This document shows, in pieces, positions 48,913-60,619 of a stretch of 64,000 bases of DNA. The DNA lies in assembly GCA_016806645.1 (NCBI GenBank), contig JACSYO010002170.1, forward strand, positions 353,477 to 417,476, given 5' to 3'. The notes under the pieces are model-generated. The model was given only the letters and a program-made list of their open reading frames with translations. It was not told the origin of the DNA and did no database searches. Positions within the stretch are counted from its first letter, which is position 1, and every line of letters starts with the position of its first letter. The position numbers and the translations under genes were made by a program. This DNA comes from Ophiodon elongatus. Its lineage: Eukaryota; Chordata; Actinopteri; Perciformes; Hexagrammidae.

Positions 48913-50734
48913 CAAGGACTTTGTTGCTCTTCATACTGCGTCACCTGAGCTTTCCACCTCCTGGCCCCAATAGTGTGGGTTATATGTGAAATGCATTTCT
49001 TTGCAGAGGTATAATGCAAATTAAAGATAGAGATACAATTATTTGTTACAGGACTGTTTTACTAAACCCTATCAGTAATTACTTGCTGTTTTACTCAGGC
49101 TCAGATGGGAAGATCAATATCTATTTAATCTCCATGACTCCAGTACTGGAGTCCACAGATATACAGAGGATGTACGTTGGAACGGTTAACACAATTATCT
49201 CCATAGCAGGAAAATATAAGCGACACAATCACCGTTGTGTAACAGAAATCGACTGGAGCCAGTAGAGCTCCATGTCTCTTCATATTACAGACATATATCT
49301 GGAAAAAATAAACTATTTAAATGAGAAAATAGATTATATGCGCCCTTTTTGTTTTACTTTGTTGAATATTGTATTTGGGCATAAAGATACTAATTAATAA
49401 TTAATTAGTTAAACATGTATCTGTTATTGAGTGATCACAATGTATTGTTACATTAGAAATATTCTGTCGACAACTTTAGAGTTACAATTGTTTTTGGCAA
49501 AAAATTAATAGATTCTTTCAAATGGCGGATATGACTCCCATCCTCTCCACCTCTTGTTGAAATTAGTATTTGATACTTAAAGGGTATTCTGTATATCAAT
49601 CTATATCAGGAGATACTCTTTCACTCCTGCCCATTTCAATGTTTGGGATTTTATGTAGTGATTCACTAAAACTATGAATCTTTAGGATAAACAGAAGCTA
49701 TAATTTAGGAATATATTTGAGATATGTGTTTACATGGGTTTATTATCTGGAGGATATTTTCAAAAGCAGAACAGTTCATTCACTCACAGGTAGATATTGC
49801 TGGTCTAAGCTGCACACTGAAATGTATTGTGTCATCTTTCAAACTGCTGAGATTTGCATATTAGTGATGGGTATGAGAAATAGATGCATTTACTAATCCA
49901 ACAAGGAACTGATCGATCTTTTTCGTCTTATTCCATAATTCTTCCTCGGTATATTTGGATTGTGTGCATAAAGGTTGGACTTGCATTAAATACAATGTAT
50001 CTATAACACAACATTAGTGCAAGAGTGTTGCATTATGGGTTGTTTTAGCCTTAATGTTGCTAAGCTAGCGAGTGTCTCTGAGTAAGTATATAGTGTTTTT
50101 TAAAGTTTGTAGTTCGCCTCGTGTAGACTCGTGTAACGTTTGTTACTGACGGAGGAAACACATTCATGACAAGTGAAAACCTTTGTGACAGCTCAACAAC
50201 AAATAAGTCATCAATCAAGCTGCATGAGACCCTCCTCCTGAGGTGTACCTCTAAGAAGAAGTAAAGAAGTCTGGCCCCAGAGCAGCGGTGTCACCCCTGA
50301 TGCTGCCATAAGCAGATGATGCAACAAGCCTTATAAACCCTATAAATCCTCTAGGACGGTGGTTTTGATTAACAGGGTGGCTAAACTCTAATCTGTTCCT
50401 GAGATATGGAAGATAATTACATTTTTACAGGCAGCTCTCGCTGAGATTTAGAACTTACAGTCGAGCTCCGGTGACTATTTCATTGCATCTATACAACAAC
50501 AGTTTATATGACGTTATTGAGGTAATAGAATGTAATCCCGGTATTTGTAGTACTATATCTTGTAGTTTTTACAAGATACAAATAACAAACAGTGCACACA
50601 TGCGTACATATGAATAAACATAAATAATGTCCAGTACAATCACTGTAACATGACTATAGGTACCAATGCCCAAAAGCACAAAACTACACCTTCCCAAATC
50701 TGGAAAAAGACAGACGAGCCCCCAATTAGCCATA
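48913..50734. other. Intronic, nothing recognised
   Basis: AT-rich, with no supported feature. Confidence 0.45.
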
Positions 50735-51075
50735 ACCCGGCTCCGAGGCTATGACAAATATGGAAAAGGACACAATGGATGATGGTAAATTAAAGGTATT
50801 TATTATGATGAAGTAAAGAAATAGCTACCACTGTGAAGTGTGTCAGTCAGTAACAACAGTGATGTAAACGTGAATGTGTGAGCATGATGAGCTGTGGGGT
50901 GTGAGCCAGAAGAAGACCAAACCAAGTCCATGTGAGCCGGAGAGAGACCAGAGCAACACTGGAGGAGGGCTTTTGTTCCCTAGTGCTCCAGGACCAGGTG
51001 CTCTACATCCACCTGGACACCTTCAGGCACAGCTAGCTGGCAGAACCACACTGGTACGGTGTGACAGCGTCAACG
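50735..51075 (+). repeat. Repeat with ACCCGGCTC start, second copy
   Basis: TAACCCGGCTCCGAGGCTAT then GGACACAATGG and TATTTATTATGATG resembles the start of the insertion at 38046. The 140-codon frame at 50874-51296 lies mostly in this repeat and the next one. Confidence 0.4.
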
Positions 51076-51149
51076 TGTTACTCGCTTATGTCTTCAAAGC
51101 CCACGTCCCATTTTTAACATTGTCTTTCTTTTCAAATTGTCTGATTCAA

Positions 51150-51294
51150 ATCCCTGATGACATCATCACTATGACATCATCAGGGTTCATTTCTCAGACT
51201 GGTCAAAGCAGAAGACATTATGCAACCATTTTATCAGCAAACCTCATGATCCCTAAACTGATTATTCTGTGTGAAATGGGCGGAGTGCCCCTTT
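51150..51294 (+). repeat. Interspersed repeat (GATGACATCATC), second copy
   Basis: CCTGATGACATCATC, ATGACATCATCAGGG and TTCATTTCTCAGACTGG are followed by AGACATTATGCAACC and a tail GGAGTGCCCCTTTAA. It is related to the copy at 4884. Confidence 0.5.
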
Positions 51295-51404
51295 AAAAGG
51301 GGATGCCCATATTATGAAAAGGGGATGCCCATATTATGAAAAGGGGATGCCCATATTATGAAAAGGGGATGCCCATATTATGAAAAGGGGATGCCTATAT
51401 TATG
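51295..51404 (+). repeat. 22-bp minisatellite, 5 copies
   Basis: Exactly five tandem units starting AAAAGGGGATGCCCATAT. The only difference is C to T in the last unit. The array starts where the preceding repeat ends. Confidence 0.95.
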
Positions 51405-51585
51405 ATCTGCAAGGATCATGGTCTATTAAACCGTGTTGTCTGTTGTAATACGTTATAATCTTTTTACAATGCATTATAATGTCTGTTATAATGAAGTGTA
51501 ATGGTTATTGTTTGTGAAGTGAGAGAAAATCTTTTCAAGAACAACACACAAGTGAGAATGCAGCAGGTGGTGTTTACACATTATC

Positions 51586-51590
51586 TGTGT

Positions 51591-51686
<96 letters not shown>
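51586..51686 (+). repeat. (TG)n microsatellite
   Basis: About 50 TG units with one TC interruption. Confidence 0.95.
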
Positions 51687-51689
<3 letters not shown>

Positions 51690-51819
51690 CTGGCTCGTCC
51701 ATCCTCCATTGTGTCTTTATTGCACCATTCTGATTCTAGGTCAGTAGAAAAGACTCCTCTATTTTTGTCCACATAATCCCCTCTAAGAATGCACACACCC
51801 CTCAATGTGCACACATCCA

Positions 51820-51823
<4 letters not shown>

Positions 51824-51874
<51 letters not shown>
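51824..51874 (+). repeat. (TG)n microsatellite
   Basis: About 25 TG units, ending about 250 bp before the candidate exon at 52121. Confidence 0.95.
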
Positions 51875-51875
<1 letters not shown>

Positions 51876-51924
51876 GGCTGCAGTGTGTTAATACCTCCTG
51901 AACGTTACACACTAATCCACTCAC

Positions 51925-52120
51925 AGTCGGAAAGACGGTCCTGCACTTGCGCCTCCTCCTCCGCCCCCCCGCCCCCTCCCACCTCTCTCCCATGTCACAC
52001 ACACACATACACACACATTACGTGCAGTATGCACGCTTCCATCTTGGCTCAGACGCGCCGAGTCATACACGCATTGGATATATTTCACCCCGGGGTGTTG
52101 CGGCCTCTTGGGGAGTGCCC
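51925..52120 (+). promoter_or_regulatory. Possible GC-rich promoter and leader
   Basis: TCCTCCGCCCCCCCGCCCCC (Sp1-like boxes) is followed by CpG-containing sequence (CAGACGCGCCGAG, ACCCCGGGGTGTTGCGG). This is distinctly richer in CpG than the surrounding intron and lies just before the candidate exon at 52121. Promoter activity is inferred. Confidence 0.35.
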
Positions 52121-52156
52121 ATGAGCACAGGCATGGTGGTTGGAGCAACAGGCCAG
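52121..52156 (+). CDS. Candidate third first exon, 12 codons
   Basis: ATG AGC ACA GGC... gives MSTGMVVGATGQ and ends at CAG|GTAAGC, a near-perfect donor in phase 0, the same phase as the two ankyrin exons. Human ANK2 is known to have very short alternative first exons, so 12 residues is not a bar. Against it: the peptide is not recognisable, the first ATG has C at -3 (the second, at 52133, has a better context), and the frame is open upstream with another in-frame ATG at 51992, which would give a 55-codon exon. It may instead be a non-coding first exon or chance. Confidence 0.35.
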
Positions 52157-52740
52157 GTAAGCTCGTCAGCCTCACTATGGACGAGTGGCCTTATGGGTCC
52201 TTATAGATCTGTTCTGTTCTGCTGTTGTCATGTCATGAACCTGGACAGCAAGTCAACTGTTATGAAGCTTTATTTATGTATAACTTGAGAACTCAATGGT
52301 GGTTGATGCAGTTTTGGTGTCAATTTTGGTGTAAAAGAGTACAAATTCGTTTTACATTTTTAAAGAAAGAAATATATGCTGGTAGGGTAAACTATTTAAA
52401 ATGTATTGTATAATTTGGTGTAAAAAGAATTTCAAATTGGTGAAAAATTTGATATAAAATTTGGTGTGAAACATTTTTGAATTTGTTGCCTTGTGCGTTG
52501 GTGTAAACCAAGGAAAGAAACGCCACTTCAGCATAGTTCAGTGTCAAAACTGGGCTTGGTCGGTGGAAACGATGGTCCTGTGTTTGCTTCATGTACGACA
52601 CACGACTTATGTTCCGCAGACATTTTCACTGTCAGCTGGTCATCTGCTTCAAGTATCTTCACTGAACTTTACTGTCTTTTGTTTGCTGCTTCGAAACTCA
52701 AAGTTCCATGAAGCCTTCTAATTAAACCTGTCAGTTGGGA
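52157..52740. other. Intronic, TTTGGTGTAAA-rich part
   Basis: Between 52311 and 52510 the phrase TTTGGTGTAAAA or TTTGGTGTGAAA recurs about five times at irregular spacing, a decayed repeat. Confidence 0.45.
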
Positions 52741-52806
52741 GTGTGATGACTACAGTGTGATGACTACAGTGTGATGACTACAGTGTGATGACTACAGTGT
52801 GATGAC
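52741..52806 (+). repeat. 14-bp minisatellite, 4.7 copies
   Basis: Tandem GTGTGATGACTACA units without substitutions. Confidence 0.95.
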
Positions 52807-53654
52807 CCCCCCTCTCATAGAGGAACCGCTCAGTACTTCCTGGATTTCTAACCCCTAATCCCCCTATAACCAGGATCCCCACTGGATTAAAATCGGAGAC
52901 GCTCATTAGCCAGACAAAAGCTAGTTAAGCAGGTTTTTGCATCAGCGTGCAATACTTGACTCATAAGACATTAACGGTAGTTATTATAATCCGATCAGAC
53001 ATTTGCTAAATATTGCTGCTGATGTCTGCACACTTGTCCACATATGGCCTGTCCGAATCAGTCACATTCCTTCAGTACGTTTGAACTCATCACATCAACA
53101 TTTTAAGGTCATTACTTATGACATTATTCTAACTAGGAACCAAACAGATGCATCTACAACACTTTAGATCACTGAGGATCATATTTTTTCATCATATGAT
53201 TTATAATTTCCTATAAATGCTTCTTTAATGATATCAAAAACATATCGTAAACATAAGTTATATGTCTTATATTGATTTCTGTGTGACTGTAAACAGTGTA
53301 CAGTTTGTATTGATTACTGAGCAGCAATCCCTGAGAGAAGCAGTAAAGAGTTTCTGTCCCAACACTACATTTACCAGGGAGGACCAACAAGCTGGCTACT
53401 GGGGGCATTATGGGAAATGTAGGATCCAGTGTTTCTGGTCCACATTAGTGACTAATAGTCAGGATATCTTGGCTGCTGCTTTCATTTAGGTCAGAAATGT
53501 AAATCTGTCTCTGGCAAGTCCTCCAACTTCATGAAAGTGCTGATTTTATTGCTTTCAGTTGCTTTCTGTTGGCACATGACTTGTTTGTGTCAGCTATTTT
53601 TGACCTGTTAGACATGATTTACTTGTGGTATATATGGATTTACAGGCTTTAATG
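52807..53654. other. Intronic, nothing recognised
   Basis: No supported feature. Confidence 0.45.
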
Positions 53655-53880
53655 GGGCCCAGTCTTTCCCAAAGACTGGATCGAGACCCACAGGAGATTA
53701 TAATAGGGTCACCAAGTACATTTGCTGAATTTCTTCTGTCTTTTATTTAAGATTTATATGTGCAGTTCACCTGTGAGCCACATGAGGGAGCCTGAATGTT
53801 TGTTTTGTTCTGATAATAATTGTTTGTCCGTTTTAAAAGGTGGGTCCCCTGAAAACAAAAGATTTGGGAAACACAGCTGT
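53655..53880. mobile_element. Possible hAT-like miniature element
   Basis: The left part CCAGTCTTTCCCAAAGACTG is followed by GATCGAGACCCACAGG. The right part GGTGGGTCCCCTG..AAGATTTGGGAAACACAG reads CTGTGTTTCCCAAATCTT on the other strand. CAGTGTTTCCCAA ends are typical of hAT elements in vertebrates. No clear 8-bp target duplication is visible. Confidence 0.4.
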
Positions 53881-54224
53881 AAACCACAATACATACACGT
53901 TATTAATGTGCTAACTTTTTGTGTTTTGCACCTTTTTGTACGCAGCCTACCAAGCCTCTGTGGTTGTAAGGACACTTCACCTGTGGGCAGATTTAGCTGC
54001 GTGTTTAATGTTCTCCATTCAAGTTTTATTATTTGCACACAGTCCTCTAATGCCAAATTATAGCAGAAAGTGGGACGAGCTAAAGATTTGTGTGTGAGTC
54101 AAGATGAATAATGAGTGAGGCAGCGAGTGGAGCAGCGATGGATGATGTCATCAAGGCCTCGGGGGAATTCTGGGACGGCTCATTTGGTCTGGTGGGGCGG
54201 GGCTCTGATGGATTGACTCCCTCC

Positions 54225-54227
<3 letters not shown>
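53881..54227. other. Intronic, nothing recognised
   Basis: No supported feature. Confidence 0.45.

Positions 54228-54271
<44 letters not shown>
54228..54271 (+). repeat. (CA)n microsatellite
   Basis: About 21 CA units. Confidence 0.95.
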
Positions 54272-54272
<1 letters not shown>

Positions 54273-54387
54273 CACTCGCTCTCCCCCCTCTCTCCCTGTG
54301 TCTGTTATGCTCCCTCACCCTTTTGTGTCCACTATCAGTAGAGAAGGGAACACTTGATTGTTCAATTCAATTCATTCTCCATAACTC

Positions 54388-54400
54388 ACACATACACACG

Positions 54401-54460
<60 letters not shown>
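54388..54460 (+). repeat. (CA)n microsatellite, interrupted
   Basis: CA units with TA and CG interruptions. Confidence 0.9.
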
Positions 54461-54557
54461 GTACAAGACTAGAACAGCCTCATTTCTTAGTGTGTGTGTG
54501 TTAGTATGTGAGCTCATTAGTTTGTACTAATGAAACCCAAGGGACCGGGTTAACCAA

Positions 54558-54559
<2 letters not shown>

Positions 54560-54601
<42 letters not shown>

Positions 54602-54604
54602 CAC
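54560..54604 (+). repeat. (CA)n microsatellite
   Basis: About 22 CA units, one CG interruption. This is the third CA tract within 400 bp. Confidence 0.95.
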
Positions 54605-54895
54605 TCTAACCCCATAGAGAGCCTTTTCTCTATCTGCCTCGGCTTCACTGTTGCCAGTGACTACGCCCCACACCCTTGTTGCTAGGCAATGAGCAATGGA
54701 CAGCAGCCGCTGTGTGTTCGGAGTGTTACTACGAGAGAGAAGAGGCTGTGCTTAGTTTTAAACCCATTATGATGCCAATGGTTATCATGCTGTTCATGCT
54801 AATACTAGTCCAAGAGAAGAATTGAAGATGCAATGTAAATTGTTGCATTATTAATGAATTTTCCATTTGAAATCATGTTACAATTAACTTTCTTG
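54605..54895. other. Intronic, nothing recognised
   Basis: It contains CTTGTTGCTAGGCAATGAG, which resembles an RFX X-box half-pair. No other feature. Confidence 0.35.
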
Positions 54896-55100
54896 TAGCT
54901 TGTAGCCCCGCCCTAAAGCATCCCCTGCTTTATGGTTTATTTCACTCTAAATGGACCATAACTTACTAAATGAACATCATGCTGTATTGAAGAAGACTTG
55001 AAACTAGAGATTGAGACATAAACTCATGTTTACAATGTTTACTGAGGGAATAAATCAAGAGAGAAGTAGAGTCATTTTCTATAGACTTCTATACAATGAA
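54896..55100 (+). repeat. Interspersed repeat family B, central fragment
   Basis: It matches the 15062 copy from CCCCGCCCTAAAGCAT onward. From 54963 to 55096 it is identical, base for base by eye, to 15395-15528 (134 bases). Confidence 0.8.
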
Positions 55101-55330
55101 AAAAGCCCCAAACTTTACTGTTTTGCTTCATCAACCTCCTTCCCGGCAGCGAGCAGTTGTTTAATTGGAGGAAAGACGCTCTACAGTGTCTGTCCACCAA
55201 ACAGCAGACAGAGAACGGAGCTAAAAGAAGAGTGAATGCTGAGGATGCACAAGGATGGATTTACTCTGAATGGATGCTGACGTTATCTGTGTCTGCTGGA
55301 TTTGTAAACAGGCAAATGTTTACCAATCAT
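55101..55330 (+). repeat. Probable fish repeat
   Basis: GCAGCGAGCAGTTGTTTAAT, CCACCAAACAGCAGACAGAG and AAAAGAAGAGTGAATGCTGA are phrases I recognise as part of interspersed sequence in teleosts that often follows family B. No second copy in this window. Confidence 0.4.
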
Positions 55331-55823
55331 CTTTAGCCATTAGCCATACAAAAGTAAAGGAAAAAAATATAGATTGTAAACATATGTGAAGAATAACTTA
55401 TAAATAGGATAGATGACTATGTTTTAATTAGTAAATTAAACTACAACAAAAATCCGATTTGTAGGGTATAATTTCCTCTGTCCCCATTATATCCCCATTA
55501 TGGCCATCTGTGTTGTCAACAGCAACAACATACGAGGGAATCATTTTGGAACACAATCACTGACACATTAAGTGACACGTCAGTCAGAGCCGTGACGTGA
55601 TGCCTGGTCAGCCTGATCTCCGTTCGTCCCTCGGGTTCCATCCGACAATTAAGCTGGAACATGCTAAAGAGCTAAATTGCTCCATTGTTGTGTGTGTAAG
55701 CTAACAGTTCACTGACACACATCACAGCTCAATCTGAGCAGCAGATCAGTCATTTGGTTTGTGACAGTGGTGATAAATTAAAGAGGGCCTCTGAACAAGA
55801 CATCCACATATGCATAAAAACAT

Positions 55824-55825
<2 letters not shown>
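55331..55825. other. Intronic, nothing recognised
   Basis: No supported feature. Confidence 0.45.

Positions 55826-55868
<43 letters not shown>
55826..55868 (+). repeat. (CA)n microsatellite
   Basis: About 21 CA units. Confidence 0.95.
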
Positions 55869-55869
<1 letters not shown>

Positions 55870-57335
55870 TCCCCAACCCCCATCGGTGTGGGGCCTGTCG
55901 GGGGTGAGGGATTGTGTTTAAATGGCGCTGAGGAGCGGCACATTACACAGGATGACACACTGGAAAGAGATAACACTCCACATGACACGTGTTTGTGATC
56001 ACTTTAAAATGCAGATTGTGGCGGAGACCGTAGCTCAGCGCTGTAATGATGAATGTGTTAATAAGGTTGTGTGCCGGGGCTGGAGGGGCTAAGGCGTGGC
56101 CAGGTTAGCCGTGCCTCTTTGTCTGCTCTGCACCCGTGGGACGTCCCCCAAAAGGACACCCATGTCTTGGAGAGCAAGGCCCTCTGGGAGGCTGAGGGGA
56201 TGTTTGTGCTGTGGCGTCTCTCTGTCTGATGTGTGAGTTCATCTGAGACGTAAAGAGGAGCGCACACCTTCAGGGGGCAACGTGTTCTATGACATCTATG
56301 GCTCTGGCTTTGCAACACCAATGCAGAATTGCAGCTGAAAAATAAATCACTGGCTTAAGAACCTGCTAATTGCAGATCTTAAAACTCTTCAGAATAAAAT
56401 TTAAGTTGAACTGGAGTTTATTAACACATAATAATTTGGCCCAATGGTTTTGTTGGATATGAGGATATAACGGAGCTGGGATCAGAGCGTTTTGGTGTGG
56501 TGGTCCCAGCGCCTGATGGTGTCTGTTCCTGGTGATCTGGTGCTCACTCAGTGGGAGAACAGGACCTTAGAGTGGTCACATGTTTGTGCTTTCTGAAACT
56601 AGATGATTTAGTGTTTGTGTCATTTTTTTTTTTTAAATCTTTTTTATGGTTTACCACACAAAAATGTACTCTTCATATTTCAGTACATTTTTTCTGCTGG
56701 GAAATGCAGTTATTAAACAGCTGTCTGCTATCTGGGTCGTACATTATTTTATAACTAGGGCTGTAGATTTAACCAAAATGTAGATTTAACCAAAATGTTA
56801 TCATAATCCGCAATATGTACTGTTGTTGAAGGCAAAATGTGTCAAAATACCATTTTAGACTTGGTGCTGCAGAGATGTCCTGGCCTACAGGTCATATTCT
56901 ACATATTCTCTGTTTGGTACAGATATCTGCAAAAATCACACCATAATCATTTTATTATATTTCTCAATGAAAATGAGAATATAAACTACCACAAAAAATG
57001 GATCACTTCTGCTAATATTGACTGCAGTCAAAATAATCAAAATCTTTCAGCCCTTTGTATGACATTAATGTCGGGAAATGCATGTGTTAAGGATATCGTC
57101 CCATTTTTTGTACTGACTGAAATGCAGGTCCACATTGTCTGTTCATCACAGATCAGGTGGCCGATGCTGACTCAGTCTTTTCTTCTCGGTAAGTCAAACT
57201 GGAGCCGGGCTTTGTTCTGGGTGTTGTTGAGCTTCACTGCTGCAGGACGCAGATCCACCTGCTCTGGGTCACACTACAATGTATTGATCTTAACTTGGAT
57301 AAGCACATCTTCAGCTGAGAAGTAAAACCTGTGTG

Positions 57336-57337
<2 letters not shown>
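55869..57337. other. Intronic, one odd minus-strand open segment
   Basis: No supported gene. A 33-codon protein-like minus segment at 57175-57273 is described in the findings. The overlapping 162-codon + frame (56837-57325) has no family features. Confidence 0.4.

Positions 57338-57409
<72 letters not shown>
57338..57409 (+). repeat. (TG)n microsatellite
   Basis: About 36 TG units. Confidence 0.95.
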
Positions 57410-57412
<3 letters not shown>

Positions 57413-60180
57413 CACAGTTCTGGTTGAGATGACCACGTGCCCCCCCCAGACCACTCCCCCCGGGGCTAATCCATTACCGCTGTCATCATAAACACACCCT
57501 CACACCTGTCACCTTGTTTCTTCTCACATGAGCAGTAGTGCTGATTCTGACCCACGCTCGCTAAAGAAATCCACCAATAAAAAACACAATCTGAGCACGG
57601 AACAAAAGATTTCACCGTATCTTTTTGCGCTTTGGGTTTAGAATTATCTCGTGGAAATAACATGGGCTCCTAATTGGCTATCCCTCGCTCCAGTCGTCTC
57701 TTAACCAATTACCTGAGCTAACTACCCCTGAGCCCACAAGGCTCAGAGGTCACGGCTGTGCGGGTCACACCCCCACCAGGCGGGAGGAGTGTTTGCACTT
57801 TGTGCATGTTGTAAGCCCCGGTGTTGAGGATTGCTGTGGGAAGGTGGAAGCAGCTTGAGGTCCTTTAATCTCTGAGACCCTCAGCAGATTACTGGTACAA
57901 CACACAGCCTCTCTGTGAGTGAAGGTCTGGACCAGATTAGGAACCAGGCGGACTGGTTTTCTACTTCATTACAGGTTAAACCAGGACTTGCACTGACATG
58001 CACTTTCTATTGAAACCAAAGAGGTTCAAATATATTCTGGAGGCTTTCAACTGAAGCTTTGCTCTCTAAAGACCCAGTTAAGAGAAGGGCACTAATGGTT
58101 CAATTTGGAATTAAAAGTGCTTAATCTCATTGTATGAACATCAGAGTAAATCAGATGGGTTTTATTTCTGACAAGCTTTTATTTATAAAATAAAATCCCT
58201 TGATTCCTGAACTCGGTTGTTCTCTACATAAACCTGTGAACTCCTCAGGAACCTTTGGTTTACTGTTGTTGATACCGCCTCATTCTCATTCATGCAGCAT
58301 GTTGGGCCTCACTTCTCCAGCAGTGCCTGCTGTAAATCACTGTTTTATTGCCGCTGTTTGTCCACATCGTGACTCTCAATGGGTCGGAAGAGAAATGGTT
58401 CTAATGGAGAAAACACGGAGTGAGATGCAAAGCCAGGAAAACGGCACAACAGCTTGATTGTAAACTCTCATATTCAAACAAGTGCTCTTAATCCCTTTGT
58501 GCCGACCACTGCACACTAACTGAGACAGACTCGGGACATGTAAACCAGCCGTACCTATATATTATTACGTAATTCATTCATTTGTGTTAGGAGGAAGATA
58601 TGTTGAATATTGATATTTATAGCAAGCTCACAATAAAGTGACTGAACCTTTTGCCCTTTAAGGTCTTCCATCTGAGCAAAAGCAGATTATATAATCAGAA
58701 AAGTAACAAAGGATACATTTTACACCCTTCCTTCTAAAATGATTTAGTGTTTTCATACAAATCCATAATGTCCGAAAATGGCCTCTAGCCATACAGGATA
58801 TACATAATACACATGTTTATATATATATAATACCTTTTTTTATTGTGGAGAAATATGCTGAATGTTGTGATTATACACACGAAAAACAAATCTGTACAAA
58901 CCCATGGGGTAACACAGTTACATTGTGCATAAGAAAGTCATATTTGCATATCACCAGCTCTGGGAGATTTTTTGACGTTCTCAGGCTTTACGAGGCTTTA
59001 CATTTCATCTTTGTGTTGGGTTTTGAGCCAGTATTCAGTATGTGGACTACTGCTCTTCATCCTTTGTCCGGAACTTGTGTTTTGGATGATCTCACTCTCC
59101 CCCTTTTTCTGAATTGTAATGTTGGGTCAAGCCATGAGGTGGTGCCATGGTATTAAAAAGCAAAAAGGGTGAGGCCTTGGAAAAGATCAGCGTTTCAGAA
59201 GATGTCTTCGTAGTATTTAGGGAGGACTTTATGTGGAGCTGGATACCAATGGAAGCATGTAGTGTGGATATTTATTTGTGTTGGTTCATGGTGGGTGGCT
59301 GAGTTAGATTTTTATTAAAAGCTGTCTGAACAGAGACATTGCAGCTAATAATGCCAGTGAATGCATCAATGCATTCGTCTGTTGTAGCTCTATAAACACT
59401 GGTAATATTACTGGATGGGTTTCCTGTGCCGTCTCCAGCGGTGCTTCAGCACCATGGAGAGGGATTGTGTGGGATGATGCACTAGGTTAGTGTTTTTATG
59501 TCAGTCCTGCTGATGTGAGCCGTCAGTCATTGCTTCCGTCCCTGCCGTGTAGTACAGCACATTCTGTATTATGAAGACGTGTTGGAGGTCGCGCTACATT
59601 TGAGTTCAGGTCATGCTGCAGGTTCCATGCCCTCCGGACACAAAATAGCTGCTGTACATGCAGATATGGCTGAAATATACATGCAGGTTTAGAAATCATA
59701 TTTTTGTCCGGTACATATTCCATGCCTTGACCTCTTTTCCCCCTAAATTTCCGGTTTCATGCAGTTTTATTATTTTCATGACTTCATGCTAAAAAACTGT
59801 GTACTCGAGAAAAAAAACGACTTTTTCTATGTGCTGCTCTGGAGCTGTGAAATCTCCCAGTCACTGACGCAGACCGTACCATTCCAAACCTGCTGATAGG
59901 GAACGCTGTAGGCACTGACTGGAGTCCAAGTCCCCCCCCCCACCTCCCTACCCCCTTTGACTCCAGTGAAAGTGGTACCTGCCTTGCTGTTTTTCCAAAT
60001 GACAGTCCCTGATGCTTCCGTGTCTCGTATCCCCTCCCACACACGGTTTCCAATAACTCCTCCCTCACTATAATCCCCACGCACCCCTCCCCCTCTCTCC
60101 CCCTCTGGTACATTACGAGTGGGGAAGTCGTACATTTGGAGAGTCCAAATCAGAGGCTTCCCAGGTTCATAGCATCTGCT
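57410..60180. other. Intronic, nothing recognised
   Basis: No supported gene. A poly-C run lies near 59932-59942. The block at 57450-57740 is less AT-rich and could be a conserved non-coding element (judgement only). Confidence 0.45.
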
Positions 60181-60619
60181 GCTACCTCTGCAGCCTGAGC
60201 GGTGAAGGGAGGGGAGGAGCTCTCTGCTTGCCTCTCTGTCTCTTTCTTGCTTCTCTGCCTTTCTATTGGTCTCCTATCTTACCTCTTGGTGGTACCAGCC
60301 CACCACCTCCTCTCTCTCTCTCTCTCTATTCCTGTCTCAGATGCAGTTACTCGGGCAGCAGAGAGGGAGGCTTTACAGTCACTCTCTGCATGGGTGAGGA
60401 GAGCTGGTGGGTGAGAGAACTAGAGGATATCAGCTCTACCCCCACTTTCATCTACTTGTGGTGATTTGTCCTTTGGCATAAAAAGAAAGTCAGCTGGTGA
60501 GGTGGGGGCTTGTTACCGTGGACTGGCATCTTTGCCAATGAGACGAGCATTTTTGGAGGACTTCTGAAAGTGATTTAAAAAGCTAGTTTTCTTTGTGCGG
60601 GAGCGGTGAGAGGGCAGCC
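60181..60619 (+). promoter_or_regulatory. ank2: Probable promoter and 5' UTR of second ankyrin exon
   Basis: Purine-rich GGGAGGGGAGGAGCTC, an inverted CCAAT box (CTATTGGTC near 60264), a (CT)n run at 60309-60330 and a leader to the ATG. An in-frame TAG at 60584 closes the frame 36 bases before the ATG. No TATA box is clear, and the start site cannot be placed. Confidence 0.5.

Noticed and set aside
51295..51404. Regular 22-bp direct repeats that could suggest a CRISPR-like array
   Set aside because: There are no spacers. The units are directly tandem, and the window is a vertebrate genome.
56837..57325. 162-codon + frame
   Set aside because: No recognisable domain, no convincing start context and no conserved motif. 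It overlaps a more protein-like minus segment.
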